The translations under genes were made by a program, and so were the position numbers. From Sulfurovum sp. (GTDB taxonomy: Bacteria > Campylobacterota > Campylobacteria > Campylobacterales > Sulfurovaceae), in NCBI GenBank assembly GCA_003978395.1, contig QNZV01000040.1:1-30651 (forward strand): DNA of 30,651 bases, in the 5' to 3' direction. The notes under the pieces are model-generated. The model was not told the DNA's origin and did not search any database. It saw only the letters and a list, made by a program, of their open reading frames with translations. Below are positions 15,461 to 22,425 of the stretch, in pieces; the first letter of the stretch is position 1, and each line of letters starts with the position of its first letter.

Positions 15461-16654
15461 ATGGCAATTAATACAGTTAGTTCAACAGAAGAGTTTAAAT
15501 CATTAGTGGCAGAAGTAACAGGACAAGATGGTTATAGAGAGCCTATTGCTTTTGGTATTGCTAGAGTTGACAGAGGTCAAAAAAATGCAGATAAAGTCTT
15601 ACAAGCAAATTACGCATTGATTAACTGGAATGAGAATTTTGGTTCAGCAGCTGTATTTATTAAAGCCATTCAAGAGGCAAATCATGTAGTTGATTTCTCG
15701 GGTTCAGAGTTTGTTACAACTTTGAATGATAATATGGTTAACAATGCAATTTCTGCCTTTGCACCATATCTTGGAGAAGCAATAGGGGATGCACACAAGA
15801 ACGTGCAAGTTGTAAAAGCGTTAGCCTCAATAGAGGATATAGCAAAAGATTTTAGAATCTGTTTCTTGTTTGAAGATGCACCTGCTCAAAGTGTTGAAGC
15901 TGTATATTTAAAGCTTTATGCTCTTTCTCAACAAAAAGCTCCTTTACGAAGTTTAAATTTAGATGGTGCATTTGGTATTCTTTCTAATGTTGCGTGGGTT
16001 GGAAATACTCCATATGAATTAGAGTATTTAAGAGATAATGAGATAGAGATGAAATTAAATGCTACATTCCCAAATATTGACTCTGTAGATAAGTTCCCAA
16101 GATACTTACAACATATTATTCCTGCTGATAATACACGAATTTTAGAAGCGTCAAAAGTTAGAATGGGAGCTCAATTGGCAGGTGGAACAACTGTTATGCC
16201 AGGTGCTTCATACATCAATTTCAATGCAGGAACATTGGGTGCTGTTATGGTAGAGGGGCGTATTTCAAGTTCTGCTATTGTGGGTGCTGGGTCTGATGTT
16301 GGTGGAGGAGCAAGTATTTTAGGTGTTTTAAGTGGAACAGATGGTAACCCAATCTCTATTGGAGAAAACACTCTTTTAGGGGCAAACTCTACTTGTGGTA
16401 TTCCTCTTGGAGATGCTTGTATTATAGATGGTGGTGTTGCTATTTTTGCAGGAACAAAAGTGAAAATCACTTCAGAACAATTGGCTCTTATCAATGAAGC
16501 AAATCCAGAAGCAGGTTTAGAATCACAAGAGACTTTTAGAGCAGATGCTCTACAGGGATTAAATGGTCTTCACTTTAGACAAAACTCTACAACAGGAGAG
16601 ATTATTGTGAATCGAAGTACCAGAGAAGTAAAACTAAACAGTGAACTTCACTAA
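15461..16654 (+). CDS. dapD: Tetrahydrodipicolinate N-succinyltransferase (long form)
   Basis: This enzyme makes N-succinyl-2-amino-6-ketopimelate in the succinylase route to meso-diaminopimelate and lysine. At 397 aa it is of the long DapD type found in Campylobacterota and some actinobacteria, not the 274-aa enterobacterial type. The C-terminal half has a left-handed beta-helix: 'VRMGAQLAGGTTVMPGASYI', 'EGRISSSAIVGAGSDVGGGA' and 'IGENTLLGANSTCGIPLGD'. The start follows an SD and a good -10 box at 15417. Eight or nine nucleotides separate it from a small hypothetical gene, so the two are probably co-transcribed. The other dap genes are not here. Confidence 0.95.
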   Translation: MAINTVSSTEEFKSLVAEVTGQDGYREPIAFGIARVDRGQKNADKVLQANYALINWNENFGSAAVFIKAIQEANHVVDFSGSEFVTTLNDNMVNNAISAFAPYLGEAIGDAHKNVQVVKALASIEDIAKDFRICFLFEDAPAQSVEAVYLKLYALSQQKAPLRSLNLDGAFGILSNVAWVGNTPYELEYLRDNEIEMKLNATFPNIDSVDKFPRYLQHIIPADNTRILEASKVRMGAQLAGGTTVMPGASYINFNAGTLGAVMVEGRISSSAIVGAGSDVGGGASILGVLSGTDGNPISIGENTLLGANSTCGIPLGDACIIDGGVAIFAGTKVKITSEQLALINEANPEAGLESQETFRADALQGLNGLHFRQNSTTGEIIVNRSTREVKLNSELH

Positions 16655-16663
16655 GGGGTAGAT

Positions 16664-16897
16664 GTGGAAGAGCTGGATATTATTAAAAAAGTTTTTCTTT
16701 TGGGTGTTTCCAAAAGAGAAGAGGGCGAAAACATGCAAGAGACACTAATTAGTTTAGTCAATACGGGTATGTTTGATATGAAAGAGGGAAAACAGGTCTT
16801 GAAAGAGCTTCGTGATGCTAAATACATTGTAGGCGATAATCTTTCGATGACAGGTATTATCGAAGCAGATAAAGCAGAAAAAGAGTTTAAGCAATAA
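16664..16897 (+). CDS. Small hypothetical protein downstream of dapD
   Basis: This 77-aa acidic, helical protein begins with GTG, preceded by a strong AGGGG ribosome site, and ends at TAA 16895-16897. The sequence 'NMQETLISLVNTGMFDMKEG' is followed by 'KQVLKELRDAKYIVG', then 'LSMTGIIEADKAEKEFK'. The alternation of amphipathic helices and a short strand pair suggests a small winged-helix-like fold, but I recognise no family. No membrane segment or signal peptide. An out-of-frame ATG at 16662 overlaps the GTG and is not the start. It lies 9 nt after dapD and is followed directly by the REP-like pair. Confidence 0.75.
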   Translation: MEELDIIKKVFLLGVSKREEGENMQETLISLVNTGMFDMKEGKQVLKELRDAKYIVGDNLSMTGIIEADKAEKEFKQ

Positions 16898-16908
16898 TAT
16901 TTGAATTT

Positions 16909-16974
16909 TGTAGGTTCGATTTTATCGAACAAGGGTTCAAATGGAATATTATGTTCGATGAAATCGAACCTACA
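16909..16974. repeat. Inverted pair of GTAG-hairpin REP-like elements (BIME-like)
   Basis: The plus strand carries GTAG (16910-16913) followed at once by a perfect 7-bp hairpin, GTTCGAT-TTT-ATCGAAC (16914-16930). A 22-nt spacer follows, then the mirror unit: GTTCGAT-GAA-ATCGAAC (16953-16969) and CTAC (16970-16973). The two 22-nt ends match as an inverted repeat with one mismatch. A GTAG tetranucleotide next to a small hairpin is the mark of REP sequences moved by RAYT (TnpA-REP) transposases, and an inverted pair forms a BIME. It lies between the small gene and the S4 gene, so a transcript crossing it would fold strongly. Confidence 0.75.
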
Positions 16975-16992
16975 GAAGAAAGGTTATAAATA

Positions 16993-17241
16993 ATGCGAAT
17001 AGATAAATGGCTAGCAGCCGTCAATGTAATTAAACGCCGTACCATAGCTTCGGATATGGTCAAGAGTGATGTAGTTTTTATTAATGGTATTAAAGCCAAA
17101 GCAAGTAAAAATGTAGCTATTGGAGATAAGATAACAATTGAGTATCTAAAAGGTGCAAAAGAGTTTGAAGTGTTACAAATTCCTACAACTAAAACCATTC
17201 CTAAAAGTAAAAAAGATGAATACGTTAAAGAGTTATCATGA
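16993..17241 (+). CDS. S4-domain RNA-binding protein (Hsp15/RqcP type)
   Basis: This 82-aa protein is essentially one S4 domain: 'MRIDKWLAAVNVIKRRTIAS' is the alpha-L helix pair, 'DVVFINGIKAKASKNVAIGD' the beta hairpin, and a short basic tail follows. It matches the small Hsp15/RqcP group, which binds 23S rRNA/tRNA on 50S subunits with stalled peptidyl-tRNA; in several bacteria RqcP works with RqcH in C-terminal alanine tailing of stalled chains. AAAGG upstream fixes the ATG. Its stop overlaps trpD (ATGA), indicating translational coupling. No RqcH gene is in the window, so that role is inferred only. Confidence 0.85.
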   Translation: MRIDKWLAAVNVIKRRTIASDMVKSDVVFINGIKAKASKNVAIGDKITIEYLKGAKEFEVLQIPTTKTIPKSKKDEYVKELS

Positions 17242-18215
17242 TAAAAACAGAAGAACAATTTGAAAAACTATTCAATAATGAACTAACATTTGATGAAGGT
17301 AGAGCTTTACTATTAGATATTTATAATAGAGGAGAGAGTTACGAAGATATTGCAACAGTTGCAAAAATTATGCGAGAACACTCTATCAAACTACCAATAT
17401 CCACAGAGCTACAAGATAAAGCCATAGATATAGTGGGAACAGGTGGAGATAAGAGTGGAAGTTTTAATATCTCTACAACCGTTTCACTTCTCTTAGCTTC
17501 ACTAGGTTCAGTAGTAGCCAAACATGGGAATAGAAGTATCACTTCTAACTCTGGTTCAGCAGATGTGTTGGAGTCTTTGGGAGTAAATTTAAACTTAGAG
17601 CCTCAACAGCAGATAAAGATGCTAGAAGAGACAGGATTCTGTTTTATTTTTGCAATGAATCATCATCCTGCAATGAAGCATATTATGCCTATACGAAAAT
17701 CAATTAATCATCAGACTATTTTTAATATATTAGGTCCATTAACCAATCCTGCTGGGGCTAAAAAATATCTTTTGGGAGTATTCTCTCCTGATTATGTGGA
17801 AAGAATGGCAAAAGCAGTACTGGAACTTGGAGCTACAAATGCTTTTGTTGTTAGTAGTAGTGATGGAATGGATGAACTCTCTCTCTCAAGTAATACCCAC
17901 TTCGCTTATGTTGGAGGAGGACTCATATCTTATGGTCTTATAGAACCTCAAAAGTTTGGCTTTAATAGAGCTTCAAAAGAGGCAATCTTGGGTGGTAATG
18001 CTACAGATAATGCCAAAATAACACGAAATATTTTTGAAAATAGAGCGACTGATGCTCAACGAGATATTGTACTGCTAAATGCAGGATTTGCACTCTTTGT
18101 TGATGGTAAGGCAAGAGACATGAAAGAGGCTTTTGAAATGGCTCGAATGGGGCTAGAGAGTGGTAAAGCAAAAGAGCATTTAGAGTTTATCTCTAAAGTC
18201 TCAAACAGACTATAA
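17238..18215 (+). CDS. trpD: Anthranilate phosphoribosyltransferase
   Basis: This 325-aa enzyme joins anthranilate to PRPP in tryptophan synthesis. The PRPP-binding 'VGTGGDKSGSFNISTT' (about residues 68-83), 'KHGNRSITSNSGSADVLESL' and the 'GPLTNPAGAKKYLLGVF' motif are intact, as is the 'DGMDELSL' motif. Length is slightly short but normal for the family. It overlaps the S4 gene by 4 nt and tsaE by 1 nt (TAATG). It stands apart from any other trp gene, so trpD is dispersed here and may escape trp-operon control. Confidence 0.96.
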   Translation: MIKTEEQFEKLFNNELTFDEGRALLLDIYNRGESYEDIATVAKIMREHSIKLPISTELQDKAIDIVGTGGDKSGSFNISTTVSLLLASLGSVVAKHGNRSITSNSGSADVLESLGVNLNLEPQQQIKMLEETGFCFIFAMNHHPAMKHIMPIRKSINHQTIFNILGPLTNPAGAKKYLLGVFSPDYVERMAKAVLELGATNAFVVSSSDGMDELSLSSNTHFAYVGGGLISYGLIEPQKFGFNRASKEAILGGNATDNAKITRNIFENRATDAQRDIVLLNAGFALFVDGKARDMKEAFEMARMGLESGKAKEHLEFISKVSNRL

Positions 18216-18628
18216 TGAGAGAGATAATAGCATCAGAGGATGAGTTGGATGTTGTTGTAGAGTATCTCAATAGTACTGTTCCAAAAGATGCTATTATTTT
18301 CTTGGTGGGAAACTTAGCTTCAGGAAAAACAACATTGACCTCCAAAGTGGCAAGAATAAGGGGTATCAAAGAGGAGATTACATCTCCAACCTTTTCTCTG
18401 CAACAGTGTTATAGTGAAAATCTTTACCATTATGACCTATATCGTATAGATAACTCTGAATTTATGGAACTTGGACTTTTTGAAGAGTTCGATAAAGAGG
18501 GATGGCATATGGTTGAGTGGGGAGATGATGCTTTAAAAGCATTTTTACAAGATGTTGGATATGAACTCTTTACGGTAACGATTGTTCCCTATAAAGATAG
18601 ACGAAAATATACTATAGAAAAGAACTAA
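18215..18628 (+). CDS. tsaE: tRNA t6A biosynthesis ATPase TsaE
   Basis: This 137-aa protein has the TsaE P-loop 'VGNLASGKTTLTSKVAR' near residues 31-47, followed by 'TSPTFSLQQCY' and 'HYDLYRID', and the 'HMVEWGD' motif. TsaE works with TsaB and TsaD to attach threonylcarbamoyl to A37 of ANN-decoding tRNAs; its ATPase resets the complex. The product, t6A37, is the substrate of MtaB, whose gene lies 8 kb upstream, so two steps of one tRNA modification are encoded in the window. It overlaps trpD by one base and precedes lptB by 11 nt. Confidence 0.95.
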   Translation: MREIIASEDELDVVVEYLNSTVPKDAIIFLVGNLASGKTTLTSKVARIRGIKEEITSPTFSLQQCYSENLYHYDLYRIDNSEFMELGLFEEFDKEGWHMVEWGDDALKAFLQDVGYELFTVTIVPYKDRRKYTIEKN

Positions 18629-18639
18629 AAAAGGTCTTT

Positions 18640-19371
18640 ATGATGGAAACATACACGCTAGAAGCCAAACATTTATCAAAAGTTATTAAAAAAACGCAAA
18701 TTGTACACGACGTTTCAGTCAAAGTCTCGTCTCGTGAAATTGTAGGTCTTTTAGGACCTAATGGTGCAGGAAAAACAACCTCTTTTTATATGATTTGTGG
18801 TTTAACGGATGCCTCAACAGGCTCTGTCTATATAGATGAGGTGGATGTGACCAAAATGTCTTTGAGTACACGAGCAAAAATGGGTATAGGATATTTACCT
18901 CAGGAATCAAGTATCTTTAAAGACCTATCAGTTGAGGATAATCTCTTTATGGCAGCTGAAGCGATGAAGTTGGATGATACGGTAGCAACTAAACGTATAG
19001 AAAACTTATTGAGCCTTTTTAATATTCAACCGATTCGTAAACGCTTAGGTATTCAACTATCTGGTGGAGAGAGACGACGTGTAGAGATAGCACGAGCATT
19101 GGTTGCTGAACCAAAATTTTTGTTACTAGATGAACCTTTTGCAGGGGTTGACCCTATTGCTGTTGAAGATATACAAGGAATTGTACGAGAGCTTATCAAA
19201 CTAAACATGGGTGTCTTGATTACCGACCATAATGTTCGTGAGACCTTGGGAATTTGTGATAGAGCTTATGTTATGAGAGCAGGAGAGATGTTGGCAACAG
19301 GAACAAGTGAAGAGATTAAAAATAATCCAAATGTTATTAAATATTACTTAGGAGAGAATTTTCACTTTTGA
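18640..19371 (+). CDS. lptB: LPS export ABC transporter ATP-binding protein LptB
   Basis: This 243-aa ABC ATPase drives extraction of lipopolysaccharide from the inner membrane by LptFG-LptC. Walker A 'GPNGAGKTTSFYM', the signature 'LSGGERRRVEIARAL', Walker B 'LLLDEPFAGVDPIAVEDIQ' and the switch His in 'LITDHNVRETLGICDRAYV' are all of the LptB subtype. Two tandem ATG codons (18640, 18643) both fit the upstream AAGG site. It ends the dapD-to-lptB run; the 139-nt gap that follows contains the atpB promoter. The LptFG genes are not nearby. Confidence 0.95.
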   Translation: MMETYTLEAKHLSKVIKKTQIVHDVSVKVSSREIVGLLGPNGAGKTTSFYMICGLTDASTGSVYIDEVDVTKMSLSTRAKMGIGYLPQESSIFKDLSVEDNLFMAAEAMKLDDTVATKRIENLLSLFNIQPIRKRLGIQLSGGERRRVEIARALVAEPKFLLLDEPFAGVDPIAVEDIQGIVRELIKLNMGVLITDHNVRETLGICDRAYVMRAGEMLATGTSEEIKNNPNVIKYYLGENFHF

Positions 19372-19472
19372 TAGCTGTAACCAATATACACAATTATGGA
19401 TTGATAGCTCTTCACACTCTTGCTTAAGCTCGATTTATAAATAGTATAACGAAAAGCAAAGCCTTTCTAAGT

Positions 19473-19478
19473 TATAAT
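19473..19478 (+). promoter_or_regulatory. Putative -10 box for atpB
   Basis: A perfect TATAAT lies 33 nt before the atpB ATG, in the 139-nt gap after lptB. An AGGA ribosome site lies just before the start. The rest of this gap holds no open frame and no RNA gene that I can recognise. Confidence 0.55.
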
Positions 19479-19510
19479 CCCCAAAATATTTTGTAACACA
19501 GGATGGATAA

Positions 19511-20185
19511 ATGGAAGGTGTATGGACTTTTTTAGGTGTCATAACAGGACACGGAACAGCTATGGTTGTAGCACACTTAATTTTAGTAGTAGGGATAATA
19601 CTCCTTTTAGCTAAAATGGCATCGGCAACAATGAGAGCCGTACCAGTAGGTACGCAAAATTTTATGGAAGCATTTATTGAAGGTGCTATTTCAATGGGTA
19701 AAGATACCATTGGTGAAGAGAAAGCAAGACAATATTTACCACTTGTATTAACTGTTGGTCTTTTTGTTCTTATCTCTAACCTTGTTGGAATTATCCCTGG
19801 TTTTGAGTCTCCAACTTCAAATATTAACGTAACATTGCCTTTAGCTCTTGTAGTATTTATCTACTATAACTATGAAGGTATTAGAGTAAATGGCGTGAAA
19901 AAATACTTTGGACACTTTATGGGACCCGTACCAGTACTTGCTCCGTTAATGTTCCCAATTGAGATTGTTTCTCATATTTCAAGAATTATTTCATTGTCAT
20001 TTAGGCTTTTTGGTAACATCAAAGGGGATGACCTCTTCTTATGGGTTCTTTTGATGCTTGTTCCACTATTTGCACCACTCCCTGCGTATTTATTGTTAAC
20101 ATTTTCTGCACTATTGCAGACGTTTGTATTTATGATTCTTATCTACGTTTACCTTGCAGGTGCAGTAGCTATTGATGACCACTAA
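19511..20185 (+). CDS. atpB: F0F1 ATP synthase subunit a
   Basis: This 224-aa integral membrane protein forms the proton half-channels of the F0 motor. The essential arginine is R165 in 'SLSFRLFGNIKGDDLF', and 'LVGIIPGFESPTSNINVTLP' near 90-110 is the conserved early segment. Five or six membrane helices are apparent. It is not linked to the other F0F1 genes, as is usual in Campylobacterota, where subunit a is encoded apart from the F1 cluster. An intrinsic terminator overlaps its stop codon, so most transcription should end here. Confidence 0.95.
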   Translation: MEGVWTFLGVITGHGTAMVVAHLILVVGIILLLAKMASATMRAVPVGTQNFMEAFIEGAISMGKDTIGEEKARQYLPLVLTVGLFVLISNLVGIIPGFESPTSNINVTLPLALVVFIYYNYEGIRVNGVKKYFGHFMGPVPVLAPLMFPIEIVSHISRIISLSFRLFGNIKGDDLFLWVLLMLVPLFAPLPAYLLLTFSALLQTFVFMILIYVYLAGAVAIDDH

Positions 20186-20207
20186 TTTTTTTATGATTAG
20201 TGTTTTT
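20180..20207 (+). terminator. Intrinsic terminator overlapping the atpB stop
   Basis: CACTAAT (20180-20186) and ATTAGTG (20196-20202) form a perfect 7-bp stem with a 9-nt loop, followed by TTTTT (20203-20207). The atpB stop codon TAA is in the left arm, so ribosomes finishing atpB would cover the hairpin, which may allow read-through into the next gene under some conditions. Confidence 0.7.
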
Positions 20208-20223
20208 GATAAAGAAGTTTAAT

Positions 20224-20493
20224 ATGAAATTGATAACACCTTCTTTATCTCTTTTGATAAATTTTTTACTAGGTGCATCTTGGGCTTTTGCCTTTTTAGG
20301 TGCATTTACTCTCTTCTTTCTTTTTCTTCATATTGGTGTTTTTTATTCACTGTTTGGCTCTTTTATAGGTGCATTACCTGGGCTATTTTTTGTATTGCTT
20401 ATTGAATATTTTTTAATGAGACAAGAGAAATTAAATGAATTAAAGAGACAGACAAAGTTACTTGAAGAGCTTGTTGCTCAAAATAGGTCATGA
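20224..20493 (+). CDS. Small two-helix membrane protein
   Basis: The product is 89 aa from the ATG at 20224, with two strong membrane helices (about residues 8-34 and 38-63 from this start), joined by 'HIGVFYSLFGSFIGALPG', and a charged C-terminal coiled coil ('RQEKLNELKRQTKLLEELVA'). A GTG at 20200 would add 8 residues, but it lies inside the atpB terminator and has no SD, whereas ATG 20224 is preceded by AAGAAG. I recall a similar small membrane protein near atpB in Campylobacter. Its function is unknown; a link to ATP synthase assembly is speculative. It overlaps the next gene by 4 nt. Confidence 0.75.
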   Translation: MKLITPSLSLLINFLLGASWAFAFLGAFTLFFLFLHIGVFYSLFGSFIGALPGLFFVLLIEYFLMRQEKLNELKRQTKLLEELVAQNRS

Positions 20494-21029
20494 TAGCGTA
20501 CGCTATTACTGACCCCTCAACCCTAAATTTTCATAATCTAAAAGCAGATATAAAACGCTTTGCAACTAAAGCAGGGATGATTGTTTATCGAGATAAATTA
20601 ACATCAAACTATATAGAAAATGCAAAGAAGTTTATTCAAGAAGCAAAACAATACTCTTTTTCTAAAATACTTTTACACTCAAATTATAGGTTAGCTTATA
20701 GCTTAAATGCAGATGGTGTTCATTTAACATCAACTCAATTTGATGATATAGCAAAAGCAAAAGATTTAGGACTCTTTGTGGTTGTGAGTACGCACAGTTT
20801 AGAAGAAGCCCTCATTGCTCAAAGTTTTGGTGCTGATATGATAACTTTTAGTCCCATTTTTATTACACCAAATAAGGGAAAACCCAAGGGTATAAAAGAG
20901 CTTAATAGAGTAGCCTCAAAGCTCTCTATTCCTCTTATTGCTTTAGGTGGTATTATTACCAAGAAGCACCTATCTTTATGTAAGAAGAGCAAGGCAGAGG
21001 GCTTTGCTTCTATTCGTTGGTTCTCTTAG
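20490..21029 (+). CDS. Short thiamine phosphate synthase-like (ThiE/TenI) protein
   Basis: This 179-aa TIM-barrel protein has the ThiE/TenI layout: the 'MIVYRDK' strand (R34, K36), which in ThiE binds the pyrimidine diphosphate, 'ADGVHLTSTQ', 'FSPIFITPNKGKPKG' in place of GPVFxTxTK, and 'IALGGII'. It is shorter than typical ThiE (about 210 aa), and the diphosphate-binding motifs are weakened: the NDR before 'ADGVHL' is 'HSNYRL'. It may be a minimal ThiE or a TenI-like protein with changed activity. It overlaps the preceding gene by 4 nt; its stop overlaps the convergent gene's stop by 3 nt. No other thiamine gene is nearby. Confidence 0.72.
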   Translation: MIAYAITDPSTLNFHNLKADIKRFATKAGMIVYRDKLTSNYIENAKKFIQEAKQYSFSKILLHSNYRLAYSLNADGVHLTSTQFDDIAKAKDLGLFVVVSTHSLEEALIAQSFGADMITFSPIFITPNKGKPKGIKELNRVASKLSIPLIALGGIITKKHLSLCKKSKAEGFASIRWFS

Positions 21030-21319
21030 TAATCTAAACTTTCTAGCTTTTTTTGATAGGCTCTTACTTTTTTTTCGAACTTAGCTAACTCTATCTCTTC
21101 TTTGATATTCTCTTGCTCTATCTGCTTTAATCGTCGACTAACATCTTCTACTGTTATTGGTTTTGCCTCTGAAGAACTTTTTACTTGTTCTGATTGTGGT
21201 AATAACATAATAGGCTCTTCTTTAATACTCTCTTTATCAGATAAATTGTTATCTGCATAACTTAAATTAGATAGAATTATTAACTTAAGCATTATTGTCG
21301 AAATTTTATATTTTTTCAT
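21026..21319 (-). CDS. Small secreted coiled-coil protein
   Basis: From the ATG at 21319 the product is 97 aa: a signal peptide ('MKKYKISTIMLKLIILSNLS', cut probably at 'YA|DNN'), a low-complexity acidic middle, and a highly charged C-terminal coiled coil ('DVSRRLKQIEQENIKEEIEL'). An upstream ATG at 21349 adds ten residues that break the signal peptide; AAAGAG before 21319 supports the shorter form. It is probably periplasmic, with no known family recognised. A TATACT -10 box lies at 21366-21371 on the minus strand. Its stop overlaps the thiE-like gene's stop. Confidence 0.7.
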   Translation of the reverse strand: MKKYKISTIMLKLIILSNLSYADNNLSDKESIKEEPIMLLPQSEQVKSSSEAKPITVEDVSRRLKQIEQENIKEEIELAKFEKKVRAYQKKLESLDY

Positions 21320-21365
21320 GCTAAACTCTTTATATCTTAAATTTTCCAAGTTTGACTCTTAGAAT

Positions 21366-21371
21366 AGTATA
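21366..21371 (-). promoter_or_regulatory. Putative -10 box for the small secreted protein
   Basis: The minus-strand hexamer TATACT lies about 47 nt before the preferred ATG at 21319. The rest of the 98-nt gap to the AEC gene is AT-rich and shows nothing else. Confidence 0.35.
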
Positions 21372-21447
21372 TTTTAACATTTTTTACACTTATTTAAAAT
21401 TTAATATTATCAATTAATACAGTATGAATTGTGAAATTATCTGTAGA

Positions 21448-22362
21448 TTATAAATAAAACTTAGATATTATCTCAGATAAAAAGAATAAAATAGGTATAA
21501 AAATAAGGGTACTCAATAGAATAAGTGTTGTAACATCTTGGGGTTTACAGTTGTAAAGAGAAGCCAAATTAATATTTGCAACGGCTATAGGAACCATCAT
21601 CTCCATTAGGATAATCCCTTGTACAAATAGTGACAAATTTGTAAAACTCAAAATAAATAGTGTAGCTAAAGGAATTAAAATAAACTTTTGGCTCATAACT
21701 GTTATAAAGATAGACTTTTTTATATTTGTTAGTTTAATACCATAGAGGAAAGTTCCAAGTAAAAAAAGTTGTAAAACAATACCTGCATAGGCTCCCATTT
21801 TAAAGAATTCTTGAATTTGTATCGGAATCTCAATCCCATTTATATTAATAATTATAGCAATAATAGAGGCTGGCATAATAGGGATTTTAATAATATTTAA
21901 AAGAGATTTTTTAATAGAAAATGAACCCCTAGAATAGATATATACACCTAAAATATAAACCACAAAAATATTGGCTATATTAATGAGTGTGGTATAGATA
22001 ACAGACTCCATTCCAAATAGGGCAATACCTAAAGGAATACCTATGTTTCCTGTATTTCCTACAAATCCTGCAATTGTTACAATGGCTCTCTCTTTTGGGT
22101 CTTTAATAAGCTTTTTACTTAAAAAAATAGTGGGTAGAAGAAGTATAAAAATAATACCTATGTAGTAGAGTGGTACAATAAAATGTTCTGCAGATAGGTT
22201 GGCTGTAGAGAAACCCCATATGGTTACAAAAGCTTGTAAAAAATAGACTGAAAAGAGTGTTAATGTTTTAGAATCCATCTCCTCTTTAAAGATTCGTTTG
22301 GCAATATAGCCAAGAAGTATAAAAATATAGACAAAAATAATGGAGAGTAGGGTTTCAAACAT
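21448..22362 (-). CDS. AEC family (auxin efflux carrier-type) transporter
   Basis: This 304-aa protein consists almost wholly of membrane helices, about ten, in the AEC/bile-acid-transporter-like fold. Family-typical features are the 'GFVGNTGNIGIPLGIALFG' segment in the fourth or fifth helix, the start 'IFVYIFILLGYIAKRIF', and 'MEMMVPIAVANINLASLY' near the end. Bacterial AEC proteins export or import malonate, malate and related acids; the substrate here cannot be told. It is divergent from the DedA-like gene and has no metabolic partner beside it. Confidence 0.9.
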   Translation of the reverse strand: MFETLLSIIFVYIFILLGYIAKRIFKEEMDSKTLTLFSVYFLQAFVTIWGFSTANLSAEHFIVPLYYIGIIFILLLPTIFLSKKLIKDPKERAIVTIAGFVGNTGNIGIPLGIALFGMESVIYTTLINIANIFVVYILGVYIYSRGSFSIKKSLLNIIKIPIMPASIIAIIININGIEIPIQIQEFFKMGAYAGIVLQLFLLGTFLYGIKLTNIKKSIFITVMSQKFILIPLATLFILSFTNLSLFVQGIILMEMMVPIAVANINLASLYNCKPQDVTTLILLSTLIFIPILFFLSEIISKFYL

Positions 22363-22395
22363 AGAAGGTAGACCTGATTTTTAAAGAAATAATAC

Positions 22396-22401
22396 TATAA
22401 T
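22396..22401 (+). promoter_or_regulatory. Putative -10 box for the DedA-like gene
   Basis: A perfect TATAAT lies 30 nt before the TTG start of the DedA-like gene. An AAAGG ribosome site at about 22415-22419 sits at proper distance from the TTG, supporting the non-ATG start. Confidence 0.5.
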
Positions 22402-22425
22402 CTTGCAAAAAAATAAAGGTATTTC

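Noticed and set aside
16171..16494. Minus-strand open frame of 107 codons inside dapD
   Set aside because: It lies antisense to the beta-helix repeats of dapD and is Pro/Ala-rich without a family pattern; a shadow of the real gene.
19368..19409. Direct repeat TTGATAGCT at 19368-19376 and 19401-19409 between lptB and atpB
   Set aside because: Only 9 bp, the first copy overlaps the lptB stop, and no further copies or structure were seen; most likely chance.
20200..20223. GTG at 20200 as the start of the small membrane protein, adding 8 residues
   Set aside because: It lies in the right arm of the atpB terminator and has no SD; ATG 20224 follows AAGAAG at good distance.
21320..21349. ATG at 21349 as the start of the small secreted protein
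   Set aside because: The extra ten residues are charged and break the signal peptide; ATG 21319 has a better SD.
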